Positions 24,430 through 35,443 of a stretch of 64,000 nucleotides of DNA are shown one piece after another (position 1 is the stretch's first letter; every line of letters starts with the position of its first letter). This DNA is from Stereum hirsutum FP-91666 SS1. Lineage: Eukaryota; Basidiomycota; Agaricomycetes; Russulales; Stereaceae. The notes under the pieces were generated by a model that did no database searches, was not told the DNA's origin, and saw only the letters and a program-made list of their open reading frames with translations. A program made the translations under genes and the position numbers. The stretch covers positions 1 through 64,000 of the forward strand of contig NW_006763132.1 in NCBI RefSeq assembly GCF_000264905.1. Reading direction: 5' to 3'.

Positions 24430-25339
24430 ATGGCGCCGGTCTCGATCCCTTCTATTGCCCCAGCAGAGCCATTTTCCAGGACATCAGGCAATGTTGGTCC
24501 TGGTGCGGTTTGGACCGTCTTCAACGTGAACGATGAAGGTTCCAGCGTTGATTCCGTCGACTGGGGTTTGTGGAAGGATAAAGCACTCAAGTGGCTGAGC
24601 GGGGCGTGGACGTTCGCAGGCGAACACGGTATGTTCTTTATTGTCCTTTGCGGACTGTATGACTTCGATATTGATCGTCCGAGTCTCCGTTGGTTCACGT
24701 AGCTGGAGACTGGCTAAAGGCAGTTGAGGCGTTCGGTCAGCACATACATTGAAACCCACCTCCACTTATTTCATAGTGACTGACTATCGGTTCTACCCGC
24801 AGTGAAGGAAAACGGCCTTGCCATCGGCATCACGTTCCTCGTCGTCGTCCTCCTCTTGGCACCGCCATTTCGTGCCCTTATCGCCAGTATATTCTCCGCA
24901 ATCTACAGACTTGTCGTCTTCATCCTGTGGTTGCCGGTCAACCTTCTCAGAGGGATCTGGGCAGTCATGAAGTACGTCCTCAAGGGCTTCTTCAACTGTC
25001 TTGGTTGTGGAATGCGTGGCATTAGAGGAGGTATGTCAATTCGTCGACGTCTCCTCTGTCCGTCCATCCTATCCTTGTGTCGTTCGACCCTTTGCGCCAC
25101 GTCGCACCAATACTCGAATACAACCATCGCGCCCGAATCCAATCTCCTTCATTTATGTTGACTTGCAACCCTTGCGCGCCACATACTGTGCTGACTTCGC
25201 CTTCTCGCTCTTATCCACCCGTCACGCAGGAAGTCTTGCGTCCGCCCATCAATCCAGAAACTACGGCGGTGTCACTCCCGGTGGATCCGCGTTCTCGAGA
25301 GCACAGTCGTTTGGCGCTCGTGGCGGGGTGAGAAAGTGA
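24430..25339 (+). CDS. Array member 1: small membrane protein
   Basis: Exons 24430-24628, 24703-24735, 24803-25030 and 25230-25339 join to 189 residues; every intron is phase 1. The N-terminal 66 residues are soluble (DWGLWKDKALKWLSGAWTFAGEH). A 33-base exon follows. Exon 3 encodes two long hydrophobic stretches (GITFLVVVLLLAPPF; LVVFILWLPVNLL) and a Cys/Gly turn (FFNCLGCG). The tail is Ser/Gly-rich (SLAS, RNYGG, RAQSFGARGG). The 26011 gene is its tandem paralog with identical sizes for the first three exons. The tail's SLAS and R-x-Y-G elements recur in the members at 27274 and 28649, which suggests wider common descent. Family not recognised; it is probably an integral membrane protein with unknown role. 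Confidence 0.7.
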
Positions 25340-26010
25340 TCGACGGTAGGAGGGTTTGGACTGAGGTCTGCCTTTCGGCGTGGCGTGCATGACGTGCGGG
25401 GTTCCTTGGAATACGCAAAGGAGAGAAGCCTGTTACATGGCATGTACGAAGCGGACACTATCCATCATTGTGCGGATACACTCACGAATGGGGCAGTTTC
25501 ATTGAGTATTCGCTACCAGTGAAATCTGTGGAACGATGGGTCGACGAGGCTCCTCAATGACAGCTTCATTTCAATAAAATCTGGCGGGGAATGCAAACGC
25601 TTGCATCGCTACGAATATGTACTGATGCCTTGCCAGTCCCATACGTGGATGACGTTGAATTTATGATTTCGCGCCAAACCACGGGTGTTTGTTCTTGTCA
25701 GATCCATCTGGGAATCCAGAAACGGCCGTCTCGATTGCTCGTTTTGAGGTGCGTATTTTGCGATAGAGAATTGTTGTGGCGAGTGCTGTGAAATTTTGTC
25801 TATTTTTAGCGACTGCAATTCCCTCCAACTTCCCTCCGCACTATGTCCAGATGAGAACCATCTCGATTTTCCTCTCTTCCCTCTTCCCTCTCCCCGCTTC
25901 ACGCTCTTCCAACCTTCGCGCTCTCTAGCACCTCAACATCCTGTTCATTCACGTCGATACGCGGAACTGTCAACTGGAAGACACAAAGACAGATCATCAC
26001 GCCAGTCTCG
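25340..26010. other. Intergenic plus duplicated leader
   Basis: No separate gene. From about 25720 the sequence parallels the leader of the upstream paralog, including the likely 5'-UTR intron. Confidence 0.4.
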
Positions 26011-26816
26011 ATGCCCAGTATTAGCCCAACAGAGTTACCTTTGAGGACGATACTATGCAATCCTACATTTGGCGCATTCCTTACTCCGATATTGTTCGTT
26101 TTGAACCTGATCGATGAAGATTTTACCTGTCATTCTGGCGATTGGAGTTCGTGGAAGGATAAGTCACTCAAAAGGGCAAGCGGGACGTGGACGTTCGCGG
26201 GTGAACACCGTATGTCATTTGTTGTCCTTTCAGGTTGTCTGACTTCGATGTTTATAGTTTCCGCTGGACTACGTAGCTGGGGATGTTTCAGACGCTGTGA
26301 AGACGTTTGGTCAGTACATATATTTAAACCCACATCCACCTGTTTCAAAGCAATTAATCGTCGAGTCTATCTACAGCGAAAAAGAGTCTCTGCCTTATCC
26401 TCATGTTCCTCGTCCTCGTCCTGGTTGTCCTCCTCCTATTGATATCGCAAGTTCGTGCCCTTGTCTCCAGCATATTCTCCGTGATCTTCAAAGTTATCGT
26501 CTTCATCCTGAACATCCTTCTGGAAGTGATCTGGATAATCCTGAAGTACGTCCTCAGGGTGTTTTTCAGTTGTCTTGGCTGGGGAAGGCGTGTGATTAGA
26601 GCAGGTATGCCAATGCCTTGTTACTCCATTTCATACGTTTGTTCTATTCTTGAGTACAACCATCGCGCCCAAGTCCAATATCCTTATTTCTGTTCGCGTT
26701 CAATCCTTGCGTGTTACGTATACCGTGCTGACTTTTTACTCTCGTACCCATTCAACCGTCCCGCAGGAAGTTTGGCCTCGTGGGCGCAATCGTTTGCTGC
26801 TCGTGGTGGGGCGTGA
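26011..26816 (+). CDS. Array member 2: small membrane protein
   Basis: Exons 26011-26209, 26277-26309, 26377-26604 and 26767-26816 join to 169 residues, all phase-1 introns. The exon lengths 199/33/228 match the neighbour at 24430 exactly. Shared pieces include GDWS-WKDKSLKRASGTWTF in exon 1, a strongly hydrophobic LMFLVLVLVVLLLLIS and VIVFILNILLEVIWIILKYVL in exon 3, FFSCLGWG, and a short tail GSLASWAQSFAARGGA that lacks the middle part of the paralog's tail. It is intact and clearly a tandem duplicate that has diverged. Function unknown. Confidence 0.7.
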
Positions 26817-27273
26817 AAGTGACCGACAGTGGAGAGATTTGGATTGTTGTCTGCCTTTCCGCGTGGCGTCTATGGCATGCGAGATCCGTCTGTAATACAA
26901 AGGAGATAAACGGGACGAGGCTGAAACCACAGAAGAGTGGAAAGTACCAATCACTTCACGGATATAGTTGCGAGCGGCGCAGTTGCATTCAGCAGGCGCT
27001 AGCAATTAAATATGTGTCGACTAGACGCTGAATGATAGCTCCATTCAATAGCTACTTATCAGCTGAAGATGATCATCACTTGTCTTTGCGTCTGCTATCG
27101 GCGCAAGTATGCCGGTACCTACCATTCCCTCTACCGAGTAACTTCACCCGCGTCTCCTTATAACTGAACTCACATCAGACAGATTTCATTCCGCTTCCCC
27201 CTCTCTGTTGGTCTGCGACAGCGTCCTCATCGATCCGCCTGCCATTACCCTTGCAACTCCTCAAGTGAGCACG
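26817..27273. other. Intergenic, nothing recognised
   Basis: 3' flank of array member 2 and promoter of member 3. No coding signal. Confidence 0.35.
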
Positions 27274-28008
27274 ATGCCTCCCTGGTTCGTGGTATCAAGT
27301 ATGTCGCGCTAAACCTGTTCCCTTCAGTCGAGGAGTTTGCTGATTCCCGTCTGTGTCGATAGCTGCTAAGACCAGCGTAGAACGTCGCATAGCGGAGATT
27401 ATCAACTGCTTCAGTACGTCTTCTCTCCGACATTTCACGGCAGAACTCTCGAACCATTCCCAGCCTTTCATTGATCTCGCTCTCGCACTCGTTCAAGCCA
27501 TAGATTATCCATACACAACGGGCCTATTACTGCTCTACTTCGGAGCGGAGCCTCTTCTCTTCTGCTTTCTCAAAGGGATTTTCGTAATCTGGGGAAGCTT
27601 TCTCTATCTGTTTGGGTTCGAGAAGCCAAGGGTCAACCGCGGTTCGTGCCTTTTCAATCCCTTATATCCTGCATTCGCACCCACCTATTGCCGTAGATTG
27701 TATACCATTTAAGTTGTAGCCGGCTCGCAATTCATCCACACCTTCCTCTCATTCAACTTGGCTCACGAACACGGTTTTCGCATACAGATGGCCTCATGTC
27801 TCAATCACAGCGCAATTACGGTGCTACCGTTTCCGACACCCAGGAAAATTCTTCTTACTTCGCCTATCTGGAGGCCGCCGGTGCGCAATATCCATCGAAT
27901 ATCAATGAAGACGGAGCAGTGAAGCAATTTGTAGTTCGCGTGATTATGGGCGTGATGTTTAGGGTGTGGGGAATCTATGTTCTGGGTAGGGAATGGGGAT
28001 GGTGGTGA
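27274..28008 (+). CDS. Array member 3: REW-tail membrane protein
   Basis: Exons 27274-27298, 27363-27413, 27498-27641 and 27788-28008 join to 146 residues; all introns are phase 1. Exon 2 is a short amphipathic helix (VERRIAEIINCF). Exon 3 holds the array signature T-x-x-Y-P-Y-x-x-G, a membrane segment and GAEPLLF, then FLYLFGFEKP. Exon 4 has an RNYG element, SSYFAYLEAAGAQYP, a last hydrophobic helix and the terminal LGREWGWW. Two or three membrane segments are expected. It is closest to the next gene (28649). Function unknown; no known domain recognised. Confidence 0.7.
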
Positions 28009-28648
28009 AGGTTCGAATTTGACGGTGAGGTCGCTGGACAGAGGGTCGCAGTGGAAGCGTTGGGACATGTTCAAATGTCTTACACCCAGGTCGGATCGGT
28101 GTGAGAAGGTGCATACGGGTTCTCACTGAGTTTATCACTGTCTTAGTCCTTTCGCTGACAACTCATTATCCTTGTATCCAGAGGAAACTATCCACTAGGA
28201 TATTCGCCATGCTCAATGAAGCCCCATCAAGATGGTTTTTGTTTTTCCGGGAATCGCGAGGTGTCCGTTCGGACGCGTGTTTTTTTTCTGGAAAGACGTC
28301 GATGATTTCACCCATCATACGTGACCGTCCTGGCTCTGAGATATTTGTATCGGAGCATCGCCTCGAAGAAGTCAAGTGTAACACAGCTAACTTACTCGAT
28401 CTTTCCGTGTGAGTTTGACAGCACGAACACAAGCCCGAGTACATACATACATTGTAAGGTTTATCATAAGTGTGGCGCTACGCTACGCTTCCACGCTGCA
28501 AGCGCCGGCGTGGAAGCCTGCTTATAACCTCGAGTCTATAGGAACTTCGTGGGACTAGTTCTCTTCCTCCTCTCGCCCTCCCCCCATTCCCCCCACAAGC
28601 GTTCTCATCCTCTTTTCTGCGTTCACTTCCACCAAATATCGAGTTACA
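28009..28648. other. Intergenic, one strong hairpin
   Basis: No gene. A 9-bp perfect stem (CTTCCACGC / GCGTGGAAG) with an 11-base loop lies at 28488-28516, about 130 bp upstream of the next start codon. Its role is unknown. Confidence 0.4.
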
Positions 28649-29332
28649 ATGGCACCCATCCCACAAAAGACCATAGGTCCGTTTTCGTTGCGTGCTACCA
28701 AGCAGTACACTTACTGATATACACAGATGGGCTCATCAACGCCGTATACCTGATAGCGGACAAGATCAATGTTTTCAGTACGTTACAGTGGCACCCTGTT
28801 ACTGGTTCCGCTAAAAGCATGGCTTATTACCACATGTTCCATTTCAGCCATATACCATCCATACCTTACAGGCATACCGGTCGTCATATTCGGAGCAAGA
28901 CCTCTCCTGTTCCTTGTTCGTACGATCTGGGGAGTTTTTCTCTACATGTTTGGCTTTGAACAGTCTGGCGTTAGACGCGGTGCGTTCCTTTCGACCTTTT
29001 GACTTCCCCGCTGTACTATATCTAGCCTGCATGCTCAGTGTTCTCCATGTCACATCCGACTTATACTAATTTTGGTTTCCTCTCTTTCGACATGGGTCGG
29101 GGCCACAGATAGCCTTGCGTCGGATTATCAACGCCGTTACTATGGCTCCACTGGGCTCAACATCGATGAAGATTCCTACTTCGCCTACTTACAGTCTGCC
29201 GGCACACGATACCCCGAAGCTGAAGAAGATGAAGAGAAGAGGTCCGTCGGTGACTTTATTGCGACGTTTATTAGCGTGGCATTCCAGATATGGGGAGGGT
29301 ACGTACTGGGAAGGGAGTGGGGATGGTGGTAA
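28649..29332 (+). CDS. Array member 4: REW-tail membrane protein
   Basis: Exons 28649-28676, 28727-28777, 28848-28979 and 29109-29332 join to 144 residues, all phase 1. Same plan as the 27274 gene: the 51-base second exon (INAVYLIADKINVF); T-x-x-H-P-Y-x-x-G and GARPLLF in exon 3, then FLYMFGFEQ; and exon 4 with SLASDYQRRYYG, DSYFAYLQSAGTRYP, a glutamate-rich patch, a membrane helix and the terminal LGREWGWW. Intact, function unknown. Confidence 0.7.
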
Positions 29333-29858
29333 AATTCGCAGCTTGAAGTTGGTGTCCTGTTGTAGAGGCTCGTGGAGACAGTGTTTTAAGTGTGGACCAG
29401 TGCACCTCAATTCCCATGGGCAAGATACAGGATGCATAGCGTTCTCGTCTGCCTACCATGAGAAACTTGATCACTCATTTGGCAAACTGTTTGAGTATGT
29501 CCGTGGAAATGGAAACAAACTGCCCGCTTGTTTTAGCCGTACTGCGCTCCACGATTCCGTCGTATTCGGGTTTTCAGTCGGAGCACACGCATGTCCTGCG
29601 ATCTATGCAACAGTGATCACGGTTTTGTGCTCAGATCATTGAATGCGTTCAACACACTTCAATGAGATCGATGCTAAGCTCGGCAGAGGTGTTCTGGCCA
29701 TACGGTAACACGAAGAAGGGCTTCACACTCTATGTTCTGATCACAAGCCCTGGGAGCGTGCCCTCGGTGCGTCCGCCTTGCTCTCAGTAATACGCCTGTG
29801 ACTGACCCCTTACAACACCTCTGCAGCTTCCCATCAAAGACATAGGTTGGACTGGTCC
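29333..29858. other. Intergenic, nothing recognised
   Basis: Between array members 4 and 5. The frame at 29115-29642 is mostly a shadow of member 4. Confidence 0.35.
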
Positions 29859-30750
29859 ATGCCCGCTATTCAAAATTCTCCAAAAGTCAACAACACACAC
29901 TTATTTGACGATGTATGCTTAGCGGAGGAATGTAGTACGTACCTTGTGCGACATAGTTTTTATTCCGTCACTATACTTACCTTGACCTCTTCTTTGCCTT
30001 TAGCCCCTACGTTCTTTGACTTGCTCGACTTTCTCTTACGTGTACCCAGTCTCGTCCACGCTTTCAGTATGTCCCATCAAATAACTTGTCCAACTTACAC
30101 ACATATTAATATATGTCTCTTCTCGATGAAGCCGAGGAGTATCCTTACCTGAGCGCCATTATAATCGTCTTGATTGGTCTCGAGCCCGTTCTCTTCTGCA
30201 CAAAGACACTATGGGAAGGCCTCATGTACCATTTAGGATGCCACCCGCTGACGTTCAGACCAGGTGAGGTCTTTGTCTCTTCATTGCTCTAAACAGTCAC
30301 TTTACCGCACCTCAAGCTATGTTGGCACTGACATATCCATCAACCACTCCCATTTTTCAGGCAGCGTCGCTTGGCGCATTCGTCCACGCAGGAACCGTGC
30401 GTTTGCCCAGGTCAGAGCGGAGGCGATCATCGTGGCGTTTGATTAGGGGAGTCCACGATAGCGTTTAAACGGACGTTTAAGCCAAGTTTAAGCGTGCGTT
30501 TAAGCCCCAAAGCCGCGCCGCGGTCGTAAACGCGGGCTTAAACGCAAACCTAAACGGCCATCGTGGACTCCCCTATTCTGACCTTCGTCGTCCATTTCTC
30601 GAGCGTTTGATGGGGAATCCGGAGGGTTGGCCCTCGAAGGCGCAACGCGAGAGGCTTATGGCACCATGGACCGCAACATGGACGGTCGGAGGTTTGATGT
30701 TATTTATGTGGGGGTTTTTCATTCTGGGGCGGGAGTGGTGGCGATGGTAA
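29859..30750 (+). pseudogene. Array member 5, split by a MITE
   Basis: Exons 29859-29934, 30004-30066 and 30132-30263, plus a last exon 30361-30750 that is interrupted. The introns are phase 1. Exon 3 matches the plan (T-x-x-Y-P-Y, GLEPVLF). The last exon reads to VAFD, then stops at a TAG whose TA is the left target-site copy (30444-30446). The 128-bp element at 30446-30573 follows. If the element and one TA are left out, the frame continues as YSDLRRPFLERL and on to the array's C-terminal tail, LGREWWRW, at 30750. The interrupted allele would encode a protein truncated by about 58 residues, without its last membrane helix. Confidence 0.75.
30446..30573. mobile_element. TA-flanked MITE, 128 bp
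   Basis: Termini are GGGGAGTCCACGAT and its perfect complement. Almost the whole element folds back on itself, with repeated GTTTAAGC/GCGTTTAA blocks inside. TA is duplicated on both sides (30444-30445 and 30574-30575), as for Tc1/mariner-type elements. There is no coding capacity. It lies in the last exon of an array gene. Confidence 0.85.
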
Positions 30751-31104
30751 ATGTGTGTCTAGGGCGCATGGGGTGGTAGGGGGTTAAGATATTGTTCAAG
30801 GAGTGGGCGGCGAGAAGGCGATGACCTCTTACCTTAGAAATAGTGAAGAAATAGTGACGAAAAATGCAGCTGGTGGTTGTTTGCATCAATGGTCGTGCTT
30901 GAGAACGGATGTGATCTGCGGGGGGGCATGTATGGCGAGCTGTGCCAAACTGTGTGGCACAAGTGTGGCAACTAGCCTTACGTGTCCTTAGCTGCATTTC
31001 GGCATCGGCATTTGCCTCTTCGTTTTGTTTTGCGACGGCCTCACACGTTACTTGTTATCAGCCTCAACGTCGAACTTCAAACTTCTATCTAGCACGAGGA
31101 TCAT

Positions 31105-32149
31105 ATGTCTCGCAATCCTCCATCGGACGCAGGATACACGATTCACGGACCCTCCTCTCTTGATCAGAACTCTTTTGACGTATACAAAACAAAACAAGGT
31201 TCCGTTACAGAGTCAGTGAAGGAGAGGGTTTCCAAGGCGTACGAGAACACTCAGACGGTCAGGGTAGAAGGGTCCAAGGATGGACTGAGCTCGCTGGCAG
31301 ATTATGCCAAGCAGTCTGCTTCGAAAGCGTACGCAGAGGCTCGCGATGCTGGCATTAAATGGGATGAGTACAAAGGACGAGTGGTGGCCGTGGCCGAATC
31401 CGTGCAAGACGCAGGTACACGAAGAGCTCAGAACTTACTTCATGTCTATTGGGATGGCTCCCGGAGACTTAAGGAAAGCGTTATTAGCTCCTTGAAGTCA
31501 ATATCCATGAGCAAAGCAAGGAAAGCTCGTAAGTGTCAATATCGTGCTTGTATTCTCCATCACTTTCTCTGAGCTAGCAATCATTTCTTTAGTGAAGGCT
31601 GCATGTAGAGCCGTAGTCCGCTCTATCGAAACGTTCAGTACGTCTTTTTTGTAACTCACTACTTCAATAACTACCGGACTAGGTTATGCATTCATAATTG
31701 TGTGTTTATGGTTCCCTCCTTCCTCTGTCAAAGCTCTAGAGCATCCGTATATTATCGGGTGTAGTCTCCTCGGTCTCGGACTCGGACCACTCATCGACAT
31801 ATCTTTCATGACCTCGAAGCTTCTTTTCGCCGTGACAAGGCTCGGAGGTATTGAGGACAGAAGCGGTCAGTTTCCTGCGCGCCTTATACCCTCTCTTCTG
31901 GTCATCGTACATGCCACTGTCATGCACTGATAATGTGCCACAGCTACACGTAACATAGCCGTCAAGCATCAAGAAGGACGTAGCAGTGATGGACGCCCCC
32001 AGGGTAATATTTGGTCATACTTTCAGTCAAAGGGCGCACTTGGACTTAGAGGACCGACAACGCTTACAGGAGTCGTAATGTGGCCCGTCAGGTTATATCT
32101 GGGTTGCTGGGGAATCCGGGTCCTGATGAGAGAGTGGAGATGGATGTGA
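31105..32149 (+). CDS. Array member 6: repeat-helix membrane protein
   Basis: Exons 31105-31528, 31593-31637, 31734-31847 and 31944-32149 join to 262 residues, all phase 1. Exon 1 is not the usual 25-30 bases but 424. It encodes a charged, Ala-rich helical domain with a 30-residue spacing (SKAY at 43-46 and 73-76), like LEA or apolipoprotein amphipathic helices. Exons 2-4 keep the array plan: a short exon, L-E-H-P-Y-I-I-G plus GLGPLID and a membrane segment, then a polar stretch and a closing membrane helix ending MREWRWM. It converges with the FAD monooxygenase gene, only 74 bp apart. Function unknown; membrane-surface or lipid binding by the helical part is a guess. Confidence 0.7.
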
Positions 32150-32223
32150 TATAACGTCTGTCCTGAACGCATGCGTTCGAGTTAAGATATTTACAAGGGG
32201 TATATAAGAATTATCCTTTGTGA

Positions 32224-34876
32224 TCAAGCGTTGAAGATCATAGAGAAGTATTTCCGAACACCTTCAACACTTCGCACGATGGCTCCTACGTACCCATCCG
32301 GCCGGACCACAACAACTCTACCCTCGCCTTCTACAGCACCGTAAGCACGAAAAGCGTGACCTTCGGTGTCTCCCAAGATGAAATCGGTGTGCACCGAATG
32401 CGTCTGCGTAGAACTTCCTTTCGGTAAAATCATGACAGTTCGTATGGTTCCTGTCGGAAGGCCACAGAGATATTTCGCGACAGCGAGGCTGTCGTCGCCG
32501 CTGCCGGAGGAGCATATGAGGACCGTGTGGATGTATGGCTTAAAGATATCGAAAAGCGAGAGTGTCTTCGCAGTCCCCTTGAGATCCAAAAGCTGTGGCG
32601 CCTCGGGAGCACGCGCCCCCGCTCGGAGGACACCATCCGACTCATACGCACTAGTCACCGTCTCCTTCGCCACATCCGCTCCCTGAAACTCGTCCAGCAC
32701 GATCACGGGGGAGGCGGCTGCTTTTGAAAGGAACTAAACAGAATCCAGAACCGGATTCGGAGACAAAAGGCTTCGGGATGGCTTCAGCGTGCGCCCTTTG
32801 TTTTCTTTAGACGGCACTGGATGCAATCCTGTGTGTTAATGCGCCGTGAGCACGAAAGAAAAAGTTTCGTGGTCACTAAACCGAATCGGGCATCTCGGCG
32901 TTGCCTGCTATGGTAATTCTGAGTCACGTGTTTCGGTTTCGTACTCTCGAAAGACAATCTTTTGTTCTCGCTGAACAAAAAACACCCGTACCGCATTCAG
33001 TGGGCCACATACAAAGGCTTTCGCCACCTCTCAACCCGTTACTAGCACTTAGCGTACGGTATTCGGTTTTGTATTCGGTTTCGAAGCTCCCAAAAGCAGC
33101 CGCCGCCCCCGTGGATAGAGCTTGATCTATAATTCACACCGAGTTGGTTCATGATCGCCGGTCGGTCCATCATGCCACCCTTCCGGTTAGGGTCGTGCAA
33201 CTGTTTTAGGAGGCCTTCTGTGAGACGGAGCATGTCCTGAATGACGGGGAGCCGTTCTTCGGTATATGTATCCAGGAGCGACGGAGGAGATAGACCCTTC
33301 ATGATGAGGCTTAGCTTCCAGGCAAGGTTAAACTGTGACCATTCATCATGAGTTGATTCCCGTGATCGTCGAGGTCTTTCAGTAGAGACTTACCGAGTCC
33401 ATCACCCCAGAGTTAAGTCCTTGTACTCCGGTGGCGCTATGGACGTGAGCAGCATCTGTCAGGCCGAAGTATGAAAGCTCAGTAATTACTATGATGTTCG
33501 ATAAGGGGACAATATACCTCCGGCAACGAACACTCGACCCTTCCTGAAGGTATCTACCACACGGAAGTTGTTTGGCCTGCAAGCATCCACGGTTTGTTAA
33601 GCGAACATGATGGAGACCACGAGGAAACGATAGATACAGACCTATAAGTAGCCAATGTCTTGATCTCACCAAATTGCAGATCCGGTATCCTGGTCTTTTT
33701 GCGGATGAGATCGAGTAGGTATTCCCGATCTGCGACAGCCCTTTCGACGTCAATCCCTGGACCTGTTGCGAAGAAGAGATAAACGTCTTCTTCAAAGGCA
33801 CGTTTGGTGGCTATGATCGAGAGCCTGAAGTGTGATGCGAGTTTCAGTTATGGTGCATAGAACGCCTTGAGACGAGCGATGCGACGTACATGTCGCCTGG
33901 TGGACTTCCATAGAAACACCAGTGCTATGTGAAGAGTGTTAGATGAGATGGAGGGAGAAGGTGAATGAGGGATGATACCCACCTCTTTGTCGATGCTACC
34001 GGTCATCTGAATGTCCCCGATGACCATGCGACGATCGTCTCCGCCGGTCTTCCCAACGAACTCCAGATCCAACAACTTGCGTACGGTACCTAACCGCGCC
34101 AAATGAAACTCAGACGAGGTGAGAGATGGGTGGAAGGAAGGGTACGTACTTTTGCCCCCATCTGCACCGACGACGAAAGCCGCGTCGACGGTCTCGGTGC
34201 GGTCGCCTTTCCTGATAGTCGCAGTGACATGGCCCTCCTGTTCTTCCAACGAGACAAGTTCTGAAGAGTATTCAACGTTGATATTGAACTTGCTGGCATG
34301 TTTTGCGAAGATACGGCACAGCCGGTCTTGTCCGATCGCATGACCTACGTCCTAAACAAATTAATGTCATGAACTGCAGCTCGTTTAAATCTACTTGAAA
34401 GACGACGTACGAGGGGTTTATCTGGTGTAAGCTTGCTATTCATGAAATCCCGCCCAGGCTTTGTAGATACCAGCCTCCCGTCGTCGTCGTATTGCTTGAC
34501 TCCCGGTAGCGACCTTGCGTCTGCAAGAACATCATCGAGAACCCCTAAGAACTTATATATCTCGAGGCTTCTGGCCTAGAGATAGCATCTATCAGGGAAA
34601 GGGAAACAGAAGGAAAACCGAACAAAGGGAGGGCGAGTTGCGAACGCCTTTGGATCTTCAGCTCACCTGCACACCGATACCACGCTGGGCTTCGGACGGT
34701 TTCTCGAGCTTCTCGATGATGCGGACCGGGATATCGTTCTGAGCTAGAGTTAGCGCAAGAATCGATGCAGTGGGACCAGCACCGATCTGCATGGAGAGAT
34801 TCAAGGAGAGTGAGTGGTGTATCGCTTTGAAGCATCGTAAACATGAGCTCACAATCAAGACTTGTGGCTGCGTCAT
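32224..34876 (-). pseudogene. FAD monooxygenase, interrupted by a TIR element
   Basis: Many-exon gene starting MTQPQVLI (34876-34853), then 34786-34667 with the FAD-binding IGAGPTAS. Further seen: the VVGADGGKS motif (about 34150), a middle domain, the second FAD motif GDAAHVHSATGVQGLNSG (about 33500-33410), and a helical end. It belongs to the PheA/TfdB-like aromatic hydroxylase family; the last about 150 codons form the thioredoxin-like C-terminal domain. The expected reaction is NADPH-dependent hydroxylation of a phenolic or polyketide-like substrate; the substrate is not inferable. Coding sequence breaks after YRSSSI at 33116, where a 410-bp element is inserted, and resumes as VLDEFQGADV from 32700. 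Skipping the element and one GAT copy restores the frame exactly. All other splice junctions I checked are in phase, so the insertion looks recent. Confidence 0.8.
32704..33113. mobile_element. TIR element inside monooxygenase, 410 bp
   Basis: Both ends read CACGGGGG, one variable base, then GGCGGCTGCTTTTG, inverted. GAT is duplicated on both sides (32701-32703 and 33114-33116). A 3-bp target duplication points to a PIF/Harbinger-like mechanism, but the family is an inference. The interior has no transposase frame. It is non-autonomous. Confidence 0.8.
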
Positions 34877-34894
34877 GGTAAGGAGTGGGAACAA

Positions 34895-35443
34895 ATCAAG
34901 GACAGTGTCTCAATCAAACCGAAGAGCGTATTGCGATGGGGAGCGCAGGTGAAGTAGATAGCGATGTGAGAAAGTCAAGCGAGTCTGTTGGAAAAGACTT
35001 ATATACGAGTAATACGCCCCTTGGCCGTGCAAGACGTGTAGTGACTCGGCCGTGTTGTGTACATAATCAACAGAGCGCCTAACGGTGATCAAGGGTGATG
35101 GGGAGGTGCTAGACTCAAGCCCTCATGCATGGAACTGAGGTATGTAGTAAAGCGCATCCGCACTCGGAAGGGTAATGATGAATCGAGACGTGGTGTCGCG
35201 GCTTGTTCGCCGAGACACGTGTTATTAACTTCTTTCCTAACGGTCACTTGGTCGATCCCTTGACGAGCACTCAGCAAAAAAGTCGAAGCATCGCGCAGGA
35301 CAGCTGGGAACAAAGTCGTTGTATTGTGCCAGTGCGCACGTTTGTGAAGACCACAGCAAATCTTTCACTTCCTGCGGATAGGCGGGTGCAGAAATAAGTG
35401 ACAACCGAAGGAAAGCGGGAAACTCAACGTCACAACTGGGGTA
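34895..35443. other. Intergenic, nothing recognised
   Basis: Promoter side of the FAD monooxygenase and 3' flank of the dehydrogenase. No coding signal. Confidence 0.35.

Noticed and set aside
30590..30620. GAGCGTTTGATGGG similarity to the 19561 repeat
   Set aside because: Short match lying inside the coding sequence of array member 5; likely chance.
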